Positions 39,403 to 51,914 are shown, counted from the stretch's first letter. The stretch is DNA of 64,000 bases from Antilocapra americana (GCA_007570785.1 ML662442.1:36095818-36159817), one strand, 5' to 3'. Made by a program: numbers and translations. The notes: generated by a model from the sequence alone, not told the origin.

Positions 39403-41489
39403 TACTCATATGTTAGTTAAGGCAATTAACCACAATATAATGTATGGAGATGTCACATCCATAAGCTTTAAATCAATTTTGAAGACAGCAGAATTATTTT
39501 TCTTGCCTACCAGTGAGTGTCATGGATTAAAAGTGTTGCCGAATTTAAGGAAATTATATTTAACAAAATATAATCTGGGAAATGAGAGCCCAGTCTTCCA
39601 GTAGCAAACAGCATATGAGGCTTATTTCAGACACTTTTTAAAAATGTCAGACTTGGCTTTAGTGAGTTTAGTGAATTGTCCTTTGTAGACAGAAAGCTGG
39701 CATTGGGGCACTCCAGAAAGCCCCCTGGCACCTCGACTACCTCCTTCTGACTCTGATTCTGGCAGGAGGCCTCTGGTGAAAATCCCTGGCTCTTTTCTGC
39801 AGAGGAATGGCAAGACTTGGCAGCCACTGTTGAGTTCACACAGAGATGGGGAGTGACTGGTTCCCAGGGTCAGCTGGGGTGGGGGTAAGAAGCAGCTCAG
39901 GCCAAGAGTCTGACTTCCTGACCCTTCCAGAAAAGTGTAGTGCTCTTTAATTTATTCCTAATTGGAATTCCTCGCTGTGGTTTTCCTTTTAGAAAAGGAA
40001 ACATGTGCCCTTTTAACCATTTCCTCTCAAAAGGTCTTTATTGGCTTTGATTTAGTTGTTTCAACATTAAAATAACTACCACATAAAAATGATTTCTAAA
40101 AATGTCTTTAATTCCTATTTCACATAACTCAATAATATGGTTTCTGAGGTCTTGAGCCTGGGACTAAAGTAGTCCTTCTGGTTGTGAAGCGTTGGAAAGA
40201 AAAAATTAGCGTTGATGAAAAATAGAAACCCTTCCAGACCATCTCCCCTTATTCTGAATGCTGTCAATATTTGAATGTGGCGTACACACACATGGTTTGC
40301 CTGCATGTGTGTGTGCACCCAAACCCACACACACACTCTCACACATCACCTATTTTACTAAAACATATTATGATAGAAAACTTCATTATTTTTGTTTAAG
40401 TCCTGATTGTAGTCTTTCAGTGAGGGCATTTGAGATGCATATGTTTGTGGGTAGCCGAAGGTACAGCTATATGTTCTGCCTGAAACTTAAAATCAGATTG
40501 AGCTGATGATTCTATCGGGAGAGATTTTTCCCTCAGTGTTTTCATTCCCAAACTCTGCTGCCTTCCACTTCCTGCAGAGACTGAAGTCATTGTAGATACT
40601 ACTCAAAAGTAATAACTCCTGAGAGACTCTCTCTGCAAAATCAGCATGCAAAAGGCAGTTGGCCCCAGAAGCCAAGGACTCTTGGCTACAGCAGTAGAAT
40701 GTTAAAGCCACACAATAGCAAAAGGAACCTGGGTTTCCTATATTTTAAACTGTCTATTGTTTCATGCTTAGCTTTAGAGAAATCCAGAGAAATGAAATAA
40801 AAAGTCAGCTTTTGGAGTCTTTATAACAGTAAGGCATTTCTGTTGTTATTCCTTAAAAGATGATGAAAATTAGATGCTGAAATGTAGAGGCCTTCAGAAA
40901 ATAACTTGGAATAATTATATTTGTTAAACTGGGCAGCCCTGATATTGTATGCCGTTTAAATCAACTTTCATTATTCTTTAATGATTCTTTGCAATTCTTT
41001 TTTCCAGAACTTTGCAAGCTTGACTTGTGTTCACCTTGCTATAGAATGCTTTAAAGGGCATTTCATCTAATAGCAGAGGAAAATGATAAATTATAGATGC
41101 CAAATCATAAAGCAGTGATTTAGGTAGCACTAGGGTAAGATTGTGAGCAATAAAATAAAAATTTTCCCAATCAACCTCTACATTAGAAGCAAAAAAAGGA
41201 GTCGTTGTCTGCATAATTAAAGCAAGACATGTCAAGATGCTTGTTAGTATGCTAATTTGAAGGCTTTTAAAAAAAAAAAACAAAAAACCTTGGAATCATA
41301 AAGGAGAATATTGGGAATAATTATCAGTTTGAGCAAAGAAGTTCTCTATGAATGAGTATGAAGTGATTTCATTGTTAGTGTGCTCTGGAAATACAGATAA
41401 AAAGAAATGAGAAAAAAACAAAAAACAAACCTCAGTCTCAATCTCTTAAACATTTGGGGAGAAAATTAGGTGGTTAAGAGTTGACCAGG
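39403..41489. other. Unique AT-rich intergenic sequence
   Basis: A short CA run is present at 40322-40335. No supported gene, RNA or recognised repeat. Confidence 0.5.
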
Positions 41490-41645
41490 GTCTAAATTTT
41501 CACCACATCCCTGCTAGTTGTGTGATCTTATGCAAGTTAGTTTACCCCTCTGGCCCTGTTCCCTCAGCTGTAAAATGAGAAGATAGTGGGTCTTCATAAG
41601 ATAATTGTGAGGATTACAAATAACGCATTTAAAGCAGAATCTGAC
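41490..41645 (+). repeat. MIR SINE
   Basis: Forward MIR: ctagttgtgtgatcttatgc, aagttagtttacccctctgg, cagctgtaaaatgagaagat. Confidence 0.85.
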
Positions 41646-41646
41646 A

Positions 41647-41830
41647 GGAACTTCCCTCATGTTCCAGGGGCTAAGACTCCATGCTCCCAATGCAGGGGGC
41701 CTGGGTTGGATCTCTGGTCAGGGTACTAGATCCCACATGCCACAACTAAGAGCTTGCATGCCAAAAAATGAAGGTCGGAGATCTGTATATGCTGCATCTA
41801 AGACCTGCCACAGTCAAAAAAAAAAAAAAA
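41647..41830 (+). repeat. CHR-group SINE
   Basis: From aggaacttccctcatgttcc to a poly-A tail at 41817-41830. It sits immediately after the MIR. Confidence 0.88.
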
Positions 41831-41884
41831 TTAAAACTAGACTCTCACAGAGCAAGCACTCAGTACAAATGGCTGTATAATATC

Positions 41885-42422
41885 TTTCCTCTGCCCAAAC
41901 TCTCTAGAGCTTTTCCTCTTACTCCCAGTGAAAGCTGAAGTCCTTACCATGTCTATAGGCCCCTTACAACTGGCCGGTTTCTCTCCGACCTGATGTCTTT
42001 CCCTCCCTGCTCAGCTTGCACTCTGGCCTCCAGGCATTCCTCAGGTACACTGGGCACCCTCCCATCTCAGGCTCCTTGTCTTGAAAGCTGTTCCACAGCC
42101 ATCCTCAGGTTGGCTTGTCTGTGTCATCAGGTCTTTACTTCAAACACCCGATCAGTGAGACTTTCCCTGGACACTGTCTAATACTCCTCTTAAAGTTTTA
42201 TAGTTCCCCTTTCTGCCTTATTTTTCCCCTTAGCACTAACTACTTCCTAGTATACTATATATCTTACTAATTTATCACATTTGCTCTCTACATCTCCCAC
42301 CAAAACAGAAACTGAAGGAAGGCAGGCATTTTTATTTTAGCTATCACTGTATCCTCAGTACCTAGAATGGTGTTTGTCACAATCATAGCTGTCAATAAAT
42401 ATTCAAAGGCTGAATGCATGGA
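41885..42422 (+). repeat. L2 LINE 3' end
   Basis: A long forward L2 tail: actctggcctccaggcattc, actgtatcctcagtacctag, then gtcaataaatattcaaaggc. It ends at the expected gaatg-type terminus. Confidence 0.88.
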
Positions 42423-42589
42423 TGATTGTCCTTAATTTCTAAAATACAATAATTAAATCCTACACATATACTCCCTCATTTCCAAATTTAATGAAATGTA
42501 GTTTTTTTGGGTCACATACATTTTCCCTGGTTGCCATGATGACTGTCAACCATCTTTAAATCACTCTTGAAACACCGGATAACTATATA

Positions 42590-42872
42590 ATGATGGAGCA
42601 GGCGATGGCACCCCACTCCAGTACTCTTGCCTGGAAAATCCCATGGACGGAGGAGCCTGGTGGGCTGCAGTCCATGGGGTCACAAAGAGTAGGACACGAC
42701 TGAGCGACTTCACTTTCACTTTTTACTTTCACGCATTGGAGAAGGCAATGGCAACCCACTCCAGTGTTCTTGCCTGGAGAATCCCAGGGACTGCAGAGCC
42801 TGGTGGGCTGCTGTCTATGGGGTTGCACAGAGTCTGACACGACTGAAGTGACTTAGCAGCAGCAGCAGCAGC
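42590..42872 (+). repeat. Bov-A2 SINE (dimer) with target duplication
   Basis: Two Bov-A monomers are joined by a cactttcactttttactttc linker, ending in (AGC)n. The target duplication aactatata (42581-42589, 42873-42881) and close match to consensus indicate a fairly young insertion. Confidence 0.96.
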
Positions 42873-42881
42873 AACTATATA

Positions 42882-43261
42882 GTGGAAGTGAAAGGGCAAC
42901 GTTTGGCCCCCCAGGCCATGATGCGGCCTTTTTAGTCTAAGCCTTCATCGGTTCACCTAGAGGAAGAAATAATGATACTCAATGGACCTCCCTAGTTCCT
43001 CCTTCAGCCACAGATAAATCCAGGGACAACTTCTGATTTTCCCTTTCCACCCTGGTCTTTTACTAGCTACAAAGAGGTGGGGAAGCTTCTTAAGTAAATA
43101 TAGCATGCGTTTTCCAATACCTGAATATAAGCAAGGGCAGGGTATAGTAGAATACTATGAGTTATCACTGTGGAATGATCTCTCTCTCTGCCCCCCAGAG
43201 GTTATTTAAAGGGCATTCCTAAACATGCACATGCTGTAGGAGGTCAGATAGAAGATAAAGG
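42882..43261. other. Unique intergenic sequence
   Basis: No repeat or gene is recognised. Confidence 0.5.
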
Positions 43262-43440
43262 TTCCTGAACATCTCCTATGTTCCCAGCCCGGTTTTACAT
43301 ACTGCATCGCCTCACAACCATACTGTGTGGTCTCTGTTATCATCCCCAACCTCTAGATGGGGAGCTGGGGCCAAGGCCCAGAGAGGATAAGTGACCTGTC
43401 CAAGGCCACCTGACTAATAAGTGGGACAGCAAGACATGGA
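43262..43440 (-). repeat. MIR SINE
   Basis: Reverse MIR: ggcccagagaggataagtga, then cctgtccaaggccacctgac. Confidence 0.85.
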
Positions 43441-43689
43441 GTACTTATCAAGGACACGACAACCACTTTTCTTTTCCCTCTTTGCCCTGATAAGCAGTTT
43501 CCTAAGAATTAAACCAATCTGCATGTCTTGAGTCAACAACTGCTGAATTAGTGAGTGCTCATGATGGGTTTCTGCCACAGCTTAAAGCTGGTGGCTTAAA
43601 ACTACTGGGATCTCAGCAGCTTCTCCTTGTCTCATCAGTGAGGTGAGGACCTGGACCCTGAGCCCCGTCCACACTACCCATGAGAGAGA

Positions 43690-43800
43690 GAGTTACTAAT
43701 CCCAATACATAACACAGTCTCTAGGCTTAAGTATATTACCCAAGGTCAGCTGCTAGGAAGTGGTAGGGCTGTGTGCTTAATTCAGATCTGTATGGGTCCA
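43690..43800 (-). repeat. MIR-type SINE remnant
   Basis: Reverse MIR-like: attacccaaggtcagctgct, then aggaagtggtagggctgtgt. Confidence 0.7.
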
Positions 43801-44622
43801 GAGTTTGGTTCCATCATTACCATCACCTTGACCACTACTCTACCACTTCTACTGCAACTCTACCTTACAACTTTCACAGCATACCCCAAGTCAGAAAAAG
43901 AAAGTTTCTTCAGTTAGCATATCTAATGAAAGATGTTACTTTCAAGAAATATTTTCATGACTTCTTAAATAATCTAACATGTTCTTCTCCTCCTCTTCCT
44001 TCCTCTTCTTCTTTTTCAAAGATTTGGCCTCTGGAAAATATTTCATGTATAATGGTAAAGCATCTAACTTTCCTATGAGCTTATAAAATGAAGTGGTTCT
44101 TTTAGAGTAAACAAAAAATCTTTTCATCTAAAATTTTAATTGCAACCAAGTCAGTGCCCTGGGAATTAGTTCCAGTGTTTGGCTCAAGTTTCTGGCACTA
44201 AGCTCTGGCCTCAAGCCTGCACTGGGTCACCTTACAGCTGCACCTCAGGGCTACTCGCCAAGAAGCTGGTCTCACGGCATTACTACCCTATGGCTTGACA
44301 ACAGAACACTGAGCTTTGGTACCAAACCTGGCTGAAAGCAATTCATATGACTGCAACTCTATTTAGCAAACAATGTACAGGAGTCACCTGGTGAACATGG
44401 TAACATCCTCCCACATTCCTGGGAGAAAAGAGACATAATTTTCATTAGTTTGTCCAGAAGCAGAGAAGGGTATTTCTCAAAGTTTAATTTATAGCCATAA
44501 ACTAGTACATTGATATAACCATAACATAAAAGAGGAAACATCTGTCACTTCCATTTGTAGCTGTGTCCGTAGTAGCTCTTTCAAAAAGGAAGACTAGAGA
44601 CCAGCCATCCTGGTTTGGGGGC
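43801..44622. other. Unique sequence with a polypyrimidine tract
   Basis: A tct/cct-rich tract lies at about 43983-44020. Nothing else is recognised. Confidence 0.5.
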
Positions 44623-45000
44623 TGTATGGTTAGGCCATTCAAGATGGCTGTTCTCTTGCTCTCTGTACATCCCTTGCTTGACCAGTGTCACATGACTATA
44701 TAATCCACTTAATTATAGCACTTAAATAGTCCCTGGTAACTGGTGAGCCCACTTGATGTCAATTCCCCCTATAAATGGTAGCCTTCTTCTCTCCTGCCAA
44801 GTAGTGAAGAAGTCCTACCTGCTATCTGCCACACATGGTGGGGTGTCGCTCCAGGCTCCTTTGTGTAAGTTCTGCCTATCCAATAAACCACTGATGTCCC
44901 TATTGCTGTCTCTGGGCTCTTTCTTCAGTCTTGGAGGCTGGACAACTACAAGACTTGAAGGGCTCAGGGGTGCAGCCCAGCAGGGACCAAAATCAGTGTC
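44623..45000 (+). mobile_element. Probable solo LTR of an endogenous retrovirus
   Basis: It has the order expected of a gammaretroviral-type LTR: a TG start (tgtatggttaggccattcaa), a TATAAAT box at 44770-44776, and AATAAA at 44882-44887. The end is an R/U5-like ctctgggctctttcttcagt. No second LTR or internal genes were seen nearby, so it looks like a solo LTR left by recombination. Both ends are approximate. Confidence 0.7.
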
Positions 45001-45187
45001 TGAAACCAGGTTTTCCTCTAACCAGGTGGGTATGGACAAATAACTTAGCTCATGGTTCCCTCACAATACAAAGTCTGGGCATGTTAAATGAACTTTAAAT
45101 CTCAGTCTTAAAACTGCATTACATGTATAAATACTCATAGCTTTTCTAATTTGGTGTAGTCACTTGAAATTTACCCTCCTACTAGAG

Positions 45188-45402
45188 GGGCACTGAGGCA
45201 TGTTGGTTGTCGTGTGTCTGATCGGTCGCCAGCCCAGGATTGATGCTCGGGACTGGTGCAGCGGGATTTCCCGGGGTGGGGGGGGAGGAGGGGGGGGGGC
45301 CGGGGGGGGGGGGGTGGGGGCCCAGGGGGATGTCGTGACAGTGTATGGCAAAAACAAAAAAAAAAAAAAAAAATAAAAAAAAAAAATAAAAAAAAAAAAA
45401 AA
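45188..45402 (+). mobile_element. Ruminant L1 3' end, very short and degraded insertion
   Basis: The 215-nt body resembles the bovine L1 3' UTR (ggtcgccagcccaggattga, gggactggtgcagcgggat, then a G-rich run and ggcaaaaac) and ends in an A-rich tail. A perfect 22-nt target duplication flanks it (45166-45187 and 45403-45424). Confidence 0.85.
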
Positions 45403-45490
45403 GAAATTTACCCTCCTACTAGAGAAAATCTGAATTTCTAAAAGCCTGAGGTTGACTTTAAAGGTGGAACGTAAGAACAAGGAATTGTAG

Positions 45491-45652
45491 GGACTTCCCT
45501 GGTGGTCAGGTGGTTGGGACTCCACACTTCTGGTGCAGGGGACCCAGGTTTAATCCCTAGTCAGGGAGCTGGATCCCACATGCTGCAACTAAGAGCCCGC
45601 ATACCACAGTCAAATAAATATTTTTTAAAAAACTAAACAAAACAAAAAACCC
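45491..45652 (+). repeat. CHR-group SINE
   Basis: From ggacttccctggtggtcagg to the caaataaatatttttt tail. Target duplication caaggaattgtag / caagaaattgcag at 45478-45490 and 45653-45665. Confidence 0.93.
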
Positions 45653-45767
45653 CAAGAAATTGCAGAGTTTTAGCTGTGAGAATCTAGATAGATAATATAC
45701 CCCAACTTCCTCATTTTGTCTTCTCCCTTTTAGTCTTTTCTTTCCTTTCTTGTTTTTTTTTTTTTTC

Positions 45768-46030
45768 TAGATTCTGGTAGGCACCAGCCACTGAGCTAAG
45801 TGCTGGAGACCAGGCCTGAGTCCTTACCTTTAAAGAACTTCTAGGACAGTGTGCATAGACAAGTGAATGCAGTATTAAAATACAAGGAAGTGCGGTTACA
45901 ACAGAGCATAGGGTAAAGTGGAGGACAGAGGCCAGTATCTGGGCTTGGGGTAGGGATGGGAGTCAGGAAGTGACCCTGGGGAGATGACATCTAAACTAAG
46001 GCCAGGAGTCGGGGTGGGAGGCACATTTCC
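45768..46030 (-). repeat. L2 LINE remnant
   Basis: Reverse L2 end: accagccactgagctaagtg, then ctggagaccaggcctgagtc, then agaacttctaggacagtgtg. Confidence 0.7.
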
Positions 46031-46991
46031 AGGCAGATATGCAACATGTGTCTCTAAATATCACAGAGACAACTCTGGAAAAGTGGGCAGTAATTCTCCA
46101 GGGAATGCAACCAGCTGGTAGCAGAGCTGGTGGTACAAATGGAGCTCAAGGTCCTAACTCCAAAGTTGCAGGCTTGGTTGAACGTCAATGACGTGAAGTA
46201 ATAGCTTTGGGGTTTTTTGGCACAGATGAAATATTACAGGGCCTTGCTGCCATCACCCTAACTAAGACTCAGGCTCTTTCCTGGACTCTCTTGGCTTAGG
46301 ATCTTCTCTCTCTGGCTTGAGGGTCTTCAGCAGTAACTTATCAACACAGAATAATCACATCACAGGCCAGTCACCTGAGAAGTCACCACCACTGGGGATG
46401 GAGATCTTTCAGCTGCTGAGCAGTGTGGATGGACAAAGATCCTGGCTGACGGGTTTAGGAGACCATCCAGGTCAGTCACGGGATAGTTATGAGTCATGAT
46501 AGTTGTTTTCAAATATTTGAAGGATTGATGGAGGGATTAGATGTGTTTTTTGTGGATTGAAGGGGAAGAAGGAGAAGCAAATGAATGTATATAGGTACAG
46601 ATAACTTTATTGTTCCTAAATAAGAACTGGAGGCTTCCCCATCCACACCCCCACCCCCTCTTTTCACTGTTGCTTTCTATGTTTATTAGCCCTTTCACTT
46701 TTTTAAAAAAGCATTTTGTGTAAATAATAAGGAAAAAAAAATTAAGGAACTGGAGGCTGGTTGCATTGGAAGTAATGAGTATCTTTACACCAGAGGTATT
46801 TAAAACCAGGGCAGATGACCACTTCACCCAGGATGTTACCAAGGGGATTCATGCCTCTAAGATTTGATTTATAGGAGCTTAATCAAATCCTGCTGGCTCC
46901 TTCTGTGATTCTGCATTTTCACACTTGGCCCAGGCCAACTGAGGTTTAACTGTTCTAGTGTCTTATCTGTTCTTCACAAAGTATTTACTCT
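46031..46991. other. Unique intergenic sequence
   Basis: No repeat or gene is recognised, apart from short A and T runs. Confidence 0.45.
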
Positions 46992-47205
46992 CAGCTCTTC
47001 CCTGGTGGCTCAGACAGTAAAGAACCCATCTGCAATGCAGGAGACCTGATTTGATCCCTGGGTTGGGAAGACTCCCCCTGGAGGAAGAAACGGCTACCCA
47101 CTCCAGTATTCTGGCCTAGAGAATTCCATGGACAGAGAAGCCTGGCAGGTTACAGTCCGTGGGGTCGCAAAGAGTCGGACACGACTGAGTTTCTTTCACT
47201 TCATT
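46992..47205 (+). repeat. Bov-tA SINE
   Basis: Forward copy from gctcttccctggtggctcag to gtcggacacgactgagtttc. No clean target duplication was seen. Confidence 0.92.
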
Positions 47206-49944
47206 AGTCAGCTGGCATTTATAAGCACACTATTTTTACATTCCTAAACAAAAATACGCTTAGTATTTTTTGTGATATTTATAAAGGCAGTTTAGTGTTG
47301 GGTTTTCTTTTTCACATAAAGAATTAATATATTTACCTAGAGGTAGTGAAACTGCTATTCCTTCTGTGAGAAAATGGGTGGTTTGGTACATACACCAGTG
47401 CACACACATCCACATATGTAGTCTGATGCGTTGCACTGCCTTATTTTAGGTGTGCTTTGCTCTTACACACCAAAAGAAACTTCACAAATTCTTTCTTTTC
47501 TTTCACTTTTATTTTTTATTGTGGAACTTGTGTTGTTCTTCCCTGAGTCTAAAGATATGGAGGGAGAGAAGGGAAGTGCAGTTGGTGAAAATTGAAGATA
47601 TTACTGGCAGTTCTGACAGGTACAATTTCGATTTCATTAACCCCCAAATATTCAGAGAGCAGTGGTAAAAGATGATTTATGCCGTTTTTTTTTCAGGTAG
47701 GCTTCTCTGTTGCCAACATAGTAAACTAAAACATATAATTTGTTTTACCTGCTTTCTATGCTTGGTGCATGTAATGTGTTATAAATCAGAGACATTAAAT
47801 AATATTCTGTTTTAAATTAGTGTTTGGATGATATATTATGTGGGATCTAAAATAGGTATGTTTCAAAACCACATAATAGCTTTTTCAAAAGGAGAAAAGG
47901 AATGCAAGCCCATTTTCTAAGCATTCAAAATCAAACAACATTCAAAGGACCAGTTGAGAAGAGTCAGATCATCTCTAAAAGCCATGGAACATAAATTACA
48001 TTGACATATTATGAGGAGACACTTGTCCTGCACTAGCTCACATAAGCGACCTTAGAGAGAAGCTTATGCTCAACTAACGACACATTAGGAAGGAAAAAAA
48101 AAAGTGTCCAATCGCTGCTGGTTGTCATGGCTTGTTGTGCGCCAAGAGGGATGCCGGGAGGGGCTCCGACAGTCCCCGGGCACTCTGTGTGGAGTTGGCG
48201 GGGAAGGGCCTCTGGGAGAGCTGATGACTGCGCAGGATGAATAAATCATCTCTCTCAAGGTAATCCTGGGGAGGGCTTCCCCTCACAGAGTCATCAGCAT
48301 CTGGCCTCTGCATGCAAATGTAAAATTAGAGCTTTATGTTGTACTGAAATGGCAGCCCACGGAAAAGATCACCGCTGAACATGACAAGCAGAACTTGTGG
48401 GGGCGGCAGCAAGCAGCTCTGTACTGGCTGACAGACTTTTCCCCCCTTCCAGGGGTTTTTCATAAGATAAAAATGTTTTCACTAGTGATTTTTTTTCTTT
48501 TTTTAACTATAAAGAATGGTAGAAGCGAAGGGGACACCAGGCAAAAATCCCCTAAAAGCACTGTAGGGACAGGGCCTGGACCTGAGGAGGGCAGGTGATT
48601 TTAAAAAGAAAGAAAAGGACAACTGGGAGCAGAGGATGGGACAAAGTCTGAAAAGCCAGAGAGCAGATGACAGAAGATTCTACAGCTGCTCACTGCAGCT
48701 GCTCTCATAGTCTCCTCTGCTTCAGAGTAGAGACAAATGTGTTTAGAAATGAAAGGCAAGAGGCAACGGGGAAAATGTGCCTTCCATTTCTAACCAACTG
48801 CAATATAATCTTCACAAAGCTCATCCTGTTCTCACAAGGAGGTTATTTTTAGGATTCAAATATAGGCAAAATACTAACCAGCAAACCCTACGTGCTTCTT
48901 AGCTGGAAGCACAATTGGGTACACTCAAATTATCAAGAGCACATTGCAATTTCTAAGGACAAACTTGTAGTTGGAGCCTTGAACGTTAGAAATGGTAGCA
49001 ATTTAGTAATATGATAGTTCACGGCCTTGACCAACTGTTTCTGAACTCATAAAATGCTTTGTCACATGTAACCTTAATTTTTATATGCTTTAGGCCACAT
49101 AATGGCTTTAGGGCACTGTTTCTTCTTTTAAACTCAATACAAATAAGGATAGTTGATCCCTCTACTCTGAGATGATTTCCAAGCACTCTGGACCCTGTTG
49201 AGCTCTGTGCTATCCTGAGGAGTGGCTCCAGTTGACTTGAAATCCTATCCTGAGGAAATAAATACAGGGTTGGCAGGTGGGGAGGGGCAGGCCAACTCCA
49301 CCCACCCCCATGTTTCCTTCAGGATCCCTAAGCGTCCTGGTAGAGTTTTCACCTCCTTGATAGCTGAGCACATTTACGATCAGCAAAAGATGTTCTTCCA
49401 AAATGTCAGCGACTGAGAGAAGTCACAAAAGAGGAAGAGAATGAAGAGTAACCTCATAGTTACTGGGCTACCTTACAGATTTAAAACATAATGAGCTCAG
49501 AAAACTTAGTAGTTTGTTTAACATCACACAGGCGAGTCAGAAGTCAAAGGTCTGTGAGACTAAAATTTCTACTACAAGACAGTCTTGGAGGTCGGAGGGG
49601 CTCAGAATTCCCTAGAGCTCTCCCCTCTGAAGGTTCATAAAATGCAGACAGAGAATGTGTATCTCATTGATTCAAAAAAGGAGAAGCCATTTCTGAGGTG
49701 ATGTGCTTTCGTGGGGTAGTGGCACCCTCCTCCTGACTCCAGCTGGGCACTTAGAACCACGTGAGCCGCTCTGAGGCCTCCTGCCAGGCTGAGTCTGTGG
49801 AGACCTAGAGCTGACAGGTGCAGCATCTCCCAGCTCAATTAAGCATGACACGAATCTGGAGGGACAGTGGTCCACAGAGCATGTTGTAGTCTGAGCAGCC
49901 TTAAGGAAAACAAACATGCCACTAAATGCAAAGCTCTTCGTTCT
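47206..49944. other. Unique intergenic sequence, 2.7 kb without young repeats
   Basis: Mostly AT-rich DNA with one GC-rich island of complexity at 48120-48420, listed separately. No supported gene. Confidence 0.55.
48120..48420. promoter_or_regulatory. Candidate distal regulatory element
   Basis: This is a unique, GC-richer block in AT-rich surroundings. It holds an octamer ATGCAAAT (48312-48319) and a perfect 10-nt inverted pair, gctgatgact (48220-48229) and agtcatcagc (48289-48298). The pair resembles bZIP/MARE half sites. It is classed as regulatory by inference only. Confidence 0.35.
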
Positions 49945-50150
49945 TTTTTCATTATTACTTCTATTGGAGTATAGTTGATTTTTACAATGTTGTTAGTTTC
50001 TGTGGTACAGCAAAGTGAATCAGTTATACACATACACATACCCACTCTTTTTAAGATTCGTGTCTCATATAGGTCATTACAGAGTACTGAGTAGAGTTCC
50101 TTGGGCTATTCAGTAGGTTCTTATTCATTATCTTTCTTATAAAGTAGGGG
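49945..50150 (-). mobile_element. L1 LINE 3'-region fragment
   Basis: It reads attggagtatagttgatttt, then gtggtacagcaaagtgaatc, then agttatacacatacacatac, a segment common in ruminant and whale L1 copies in reverse orientation. Confidence 0.8.
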
Positions 50151-50374
50151 CAAAGTACTTTGCTCTGTTGAGATGTGTCCTAACCAACATGTTCAGAGAA
50201 CTGAGATAATCTCAGGTGGCAATTCAACTAATGGAATAATAATGATGACCTCCAGCATGAGTCATATTCATCATCTGACCCCAGTCTGTTTAATCCTAGA
50301 GTATTTCCCATAACTCCCCCAAAGCTGTCTGTTCCAGGGACGAAGTTTCTTTGTTGTCCTGCCTGTCTCCCTCA

Positions 50375-50665
50375 CGCCTGCCTTTGTGCCCCAGCTGCTA
50401 CTGAATCCTCTAACACACCTTCACTTTCCCCCACCGAGCAAATCCTACTTTTGAGGCCTATCTCAACACTCAACTTTTCTCCATTGAGTTTGCCTTGGTA
50501 ACTCCAGTCAGCAGTGACCTCTAAAATCCTGAGCTGCTGTGACAAGTCTTTCCAGTCTTCGTTTTCATATGGATTATGTTCAACTTGGAACTTGACTATG
50601 GCGCTCTGTCACCCCCATCCTCAACACCGAACTGTAAGCATCTTGAAGGCCGAGGCTCTGTTGAC
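50375..50665 (+). repeat. L2-like remnant
   Basis: Forward text such as aatcctacttttgaggccta, ctcaacactc and gaactgtaagcatcttgaag follows the L2 3' layout, but is diverged. Confidence 0.5.
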
Positions 50666-51424
50666 AAACTAAAGTGACTGGCAAAGAGAGTACCACAGTA
50701 GTGATCTGACTCCTAACTCTGAGTCTATTCTTTTGTTCACTTTGGATTTAAACCAGATGAGAGCTGAAGAACACTGTCCTTTGAGCCTCAACAAAATTGG
50801 CTCAAATCCTGTTCCATTGTGCAGTGGGAGCCCTACATTCCTTCCTAACTGTCTGGAGGATTCTGGGAGGGGGTGGGGTAGTTTACAATTTCTTTTTCTA
50901 GTCATGTTTGGCTGCAAGTTCTTGCTTCTGTAGACTTACAGACTTCAGTGGCTGCAAGGAGCATATTGCTATCCCTAAGACTAACATTTCCAGACATGGA
51001 ACTCAGCTTCTTTTCTTGCTTCAGTTAATGGACTGAAGCAGGAATGATGCCCACATGGGAGAAAATTCAGAATTGAAGCATATGTATCCTAGGTCTTCAA
51101 ATATTAATGCTTCATTATGGGTACTATTTGCCTTTGAAGATTTAGAAGAGAAATATAATACTTTGTATTAATCCTTCATTACATAGAGTAGGATGCAAGA
51201 AATTAACTTAGAATTTTTCTTTGCCATTTTCTAAGTGACTGATTCATTACTTCAGCCATAACCACGGAATAAATGAAAGCTGCTTCACTATCTTTCATGT
51301 AGGACAGCCTAGTAATTGCTAATTAAACATATACAGACTTTTGAAGTTTAATCATCATTTTACCTCAAATAGACACTACCGTGTTTTCTGTTTCTTTGGC
51401 CCAAACAGGATTCTTCTAGTTAAG
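50666..51424. other. Unique intergenic sequence
   Basis: No repeat or gene is recognised. Confidence 0.5.
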
Positions 51425-51845
51425 AGGGGCAGTATGAGTACAGACTCTAGTGTCGGGCTCTGTGGATTCAAATGTACTCCTATTATTTACTAGTTATGTG
51501 GCCTTCCCAGATGGCTCGGCAGTAAAGAATCCACCTGCAATGCAGGAGCCACAAGGAGACACAGGTTCGATCCCTGGGTCAGGAAGATCCCCTGGAGAAG
51601 GGAATGGCTACTCATTCCAGTATTCTTGCCTTTAGAATCCCATGGACAGAGGAGCCTGGTGGGCTATAGTCCACAGGGTCTCAAAGAGTTGCTTCACAAC
51701 TGAAGCAACTTAGCACAAACACACACATGTGACTTGATAAACTACTTAACCTCTCAGTACCAAATGGTGCTGAGAATAGTACTTAGCTTGTATGGATTAA
51801 ATAAATATGTGTAAACACATATTTGAACAATGTTTGACACATAGC
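51425..51845 (+). repeat. MIR SINE split by Bov-tA
   Basis: The MIR left part ends actagttatgtg. It resumes as gacttgataaactacttaac, then ctctcagtacc, the expected MIR continuation. Confidence 0.85.
51501..51725 (+). repeat. Bov-tA SINE inside a MIR
   Basis: A forward copy with a short insertion in the head (gagccacaaggagacac). Flanks tatgtg and catgtg suggest a short target duplication. Confidence 0.92.
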
Positions 51846-51914
51846 AAACATTCAGGGAGCAGGCTTATTTTCTTTTTCATTTGGTATCACATGGTTTATG
51901 CGATATATGCTTTG

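Noticed and set aside
45160..45525. 121-codon minus-strand frame with long Phe and Pro runs
   Set aside because: It is the translation of the A-rich tail and G run of the L1 insertion.
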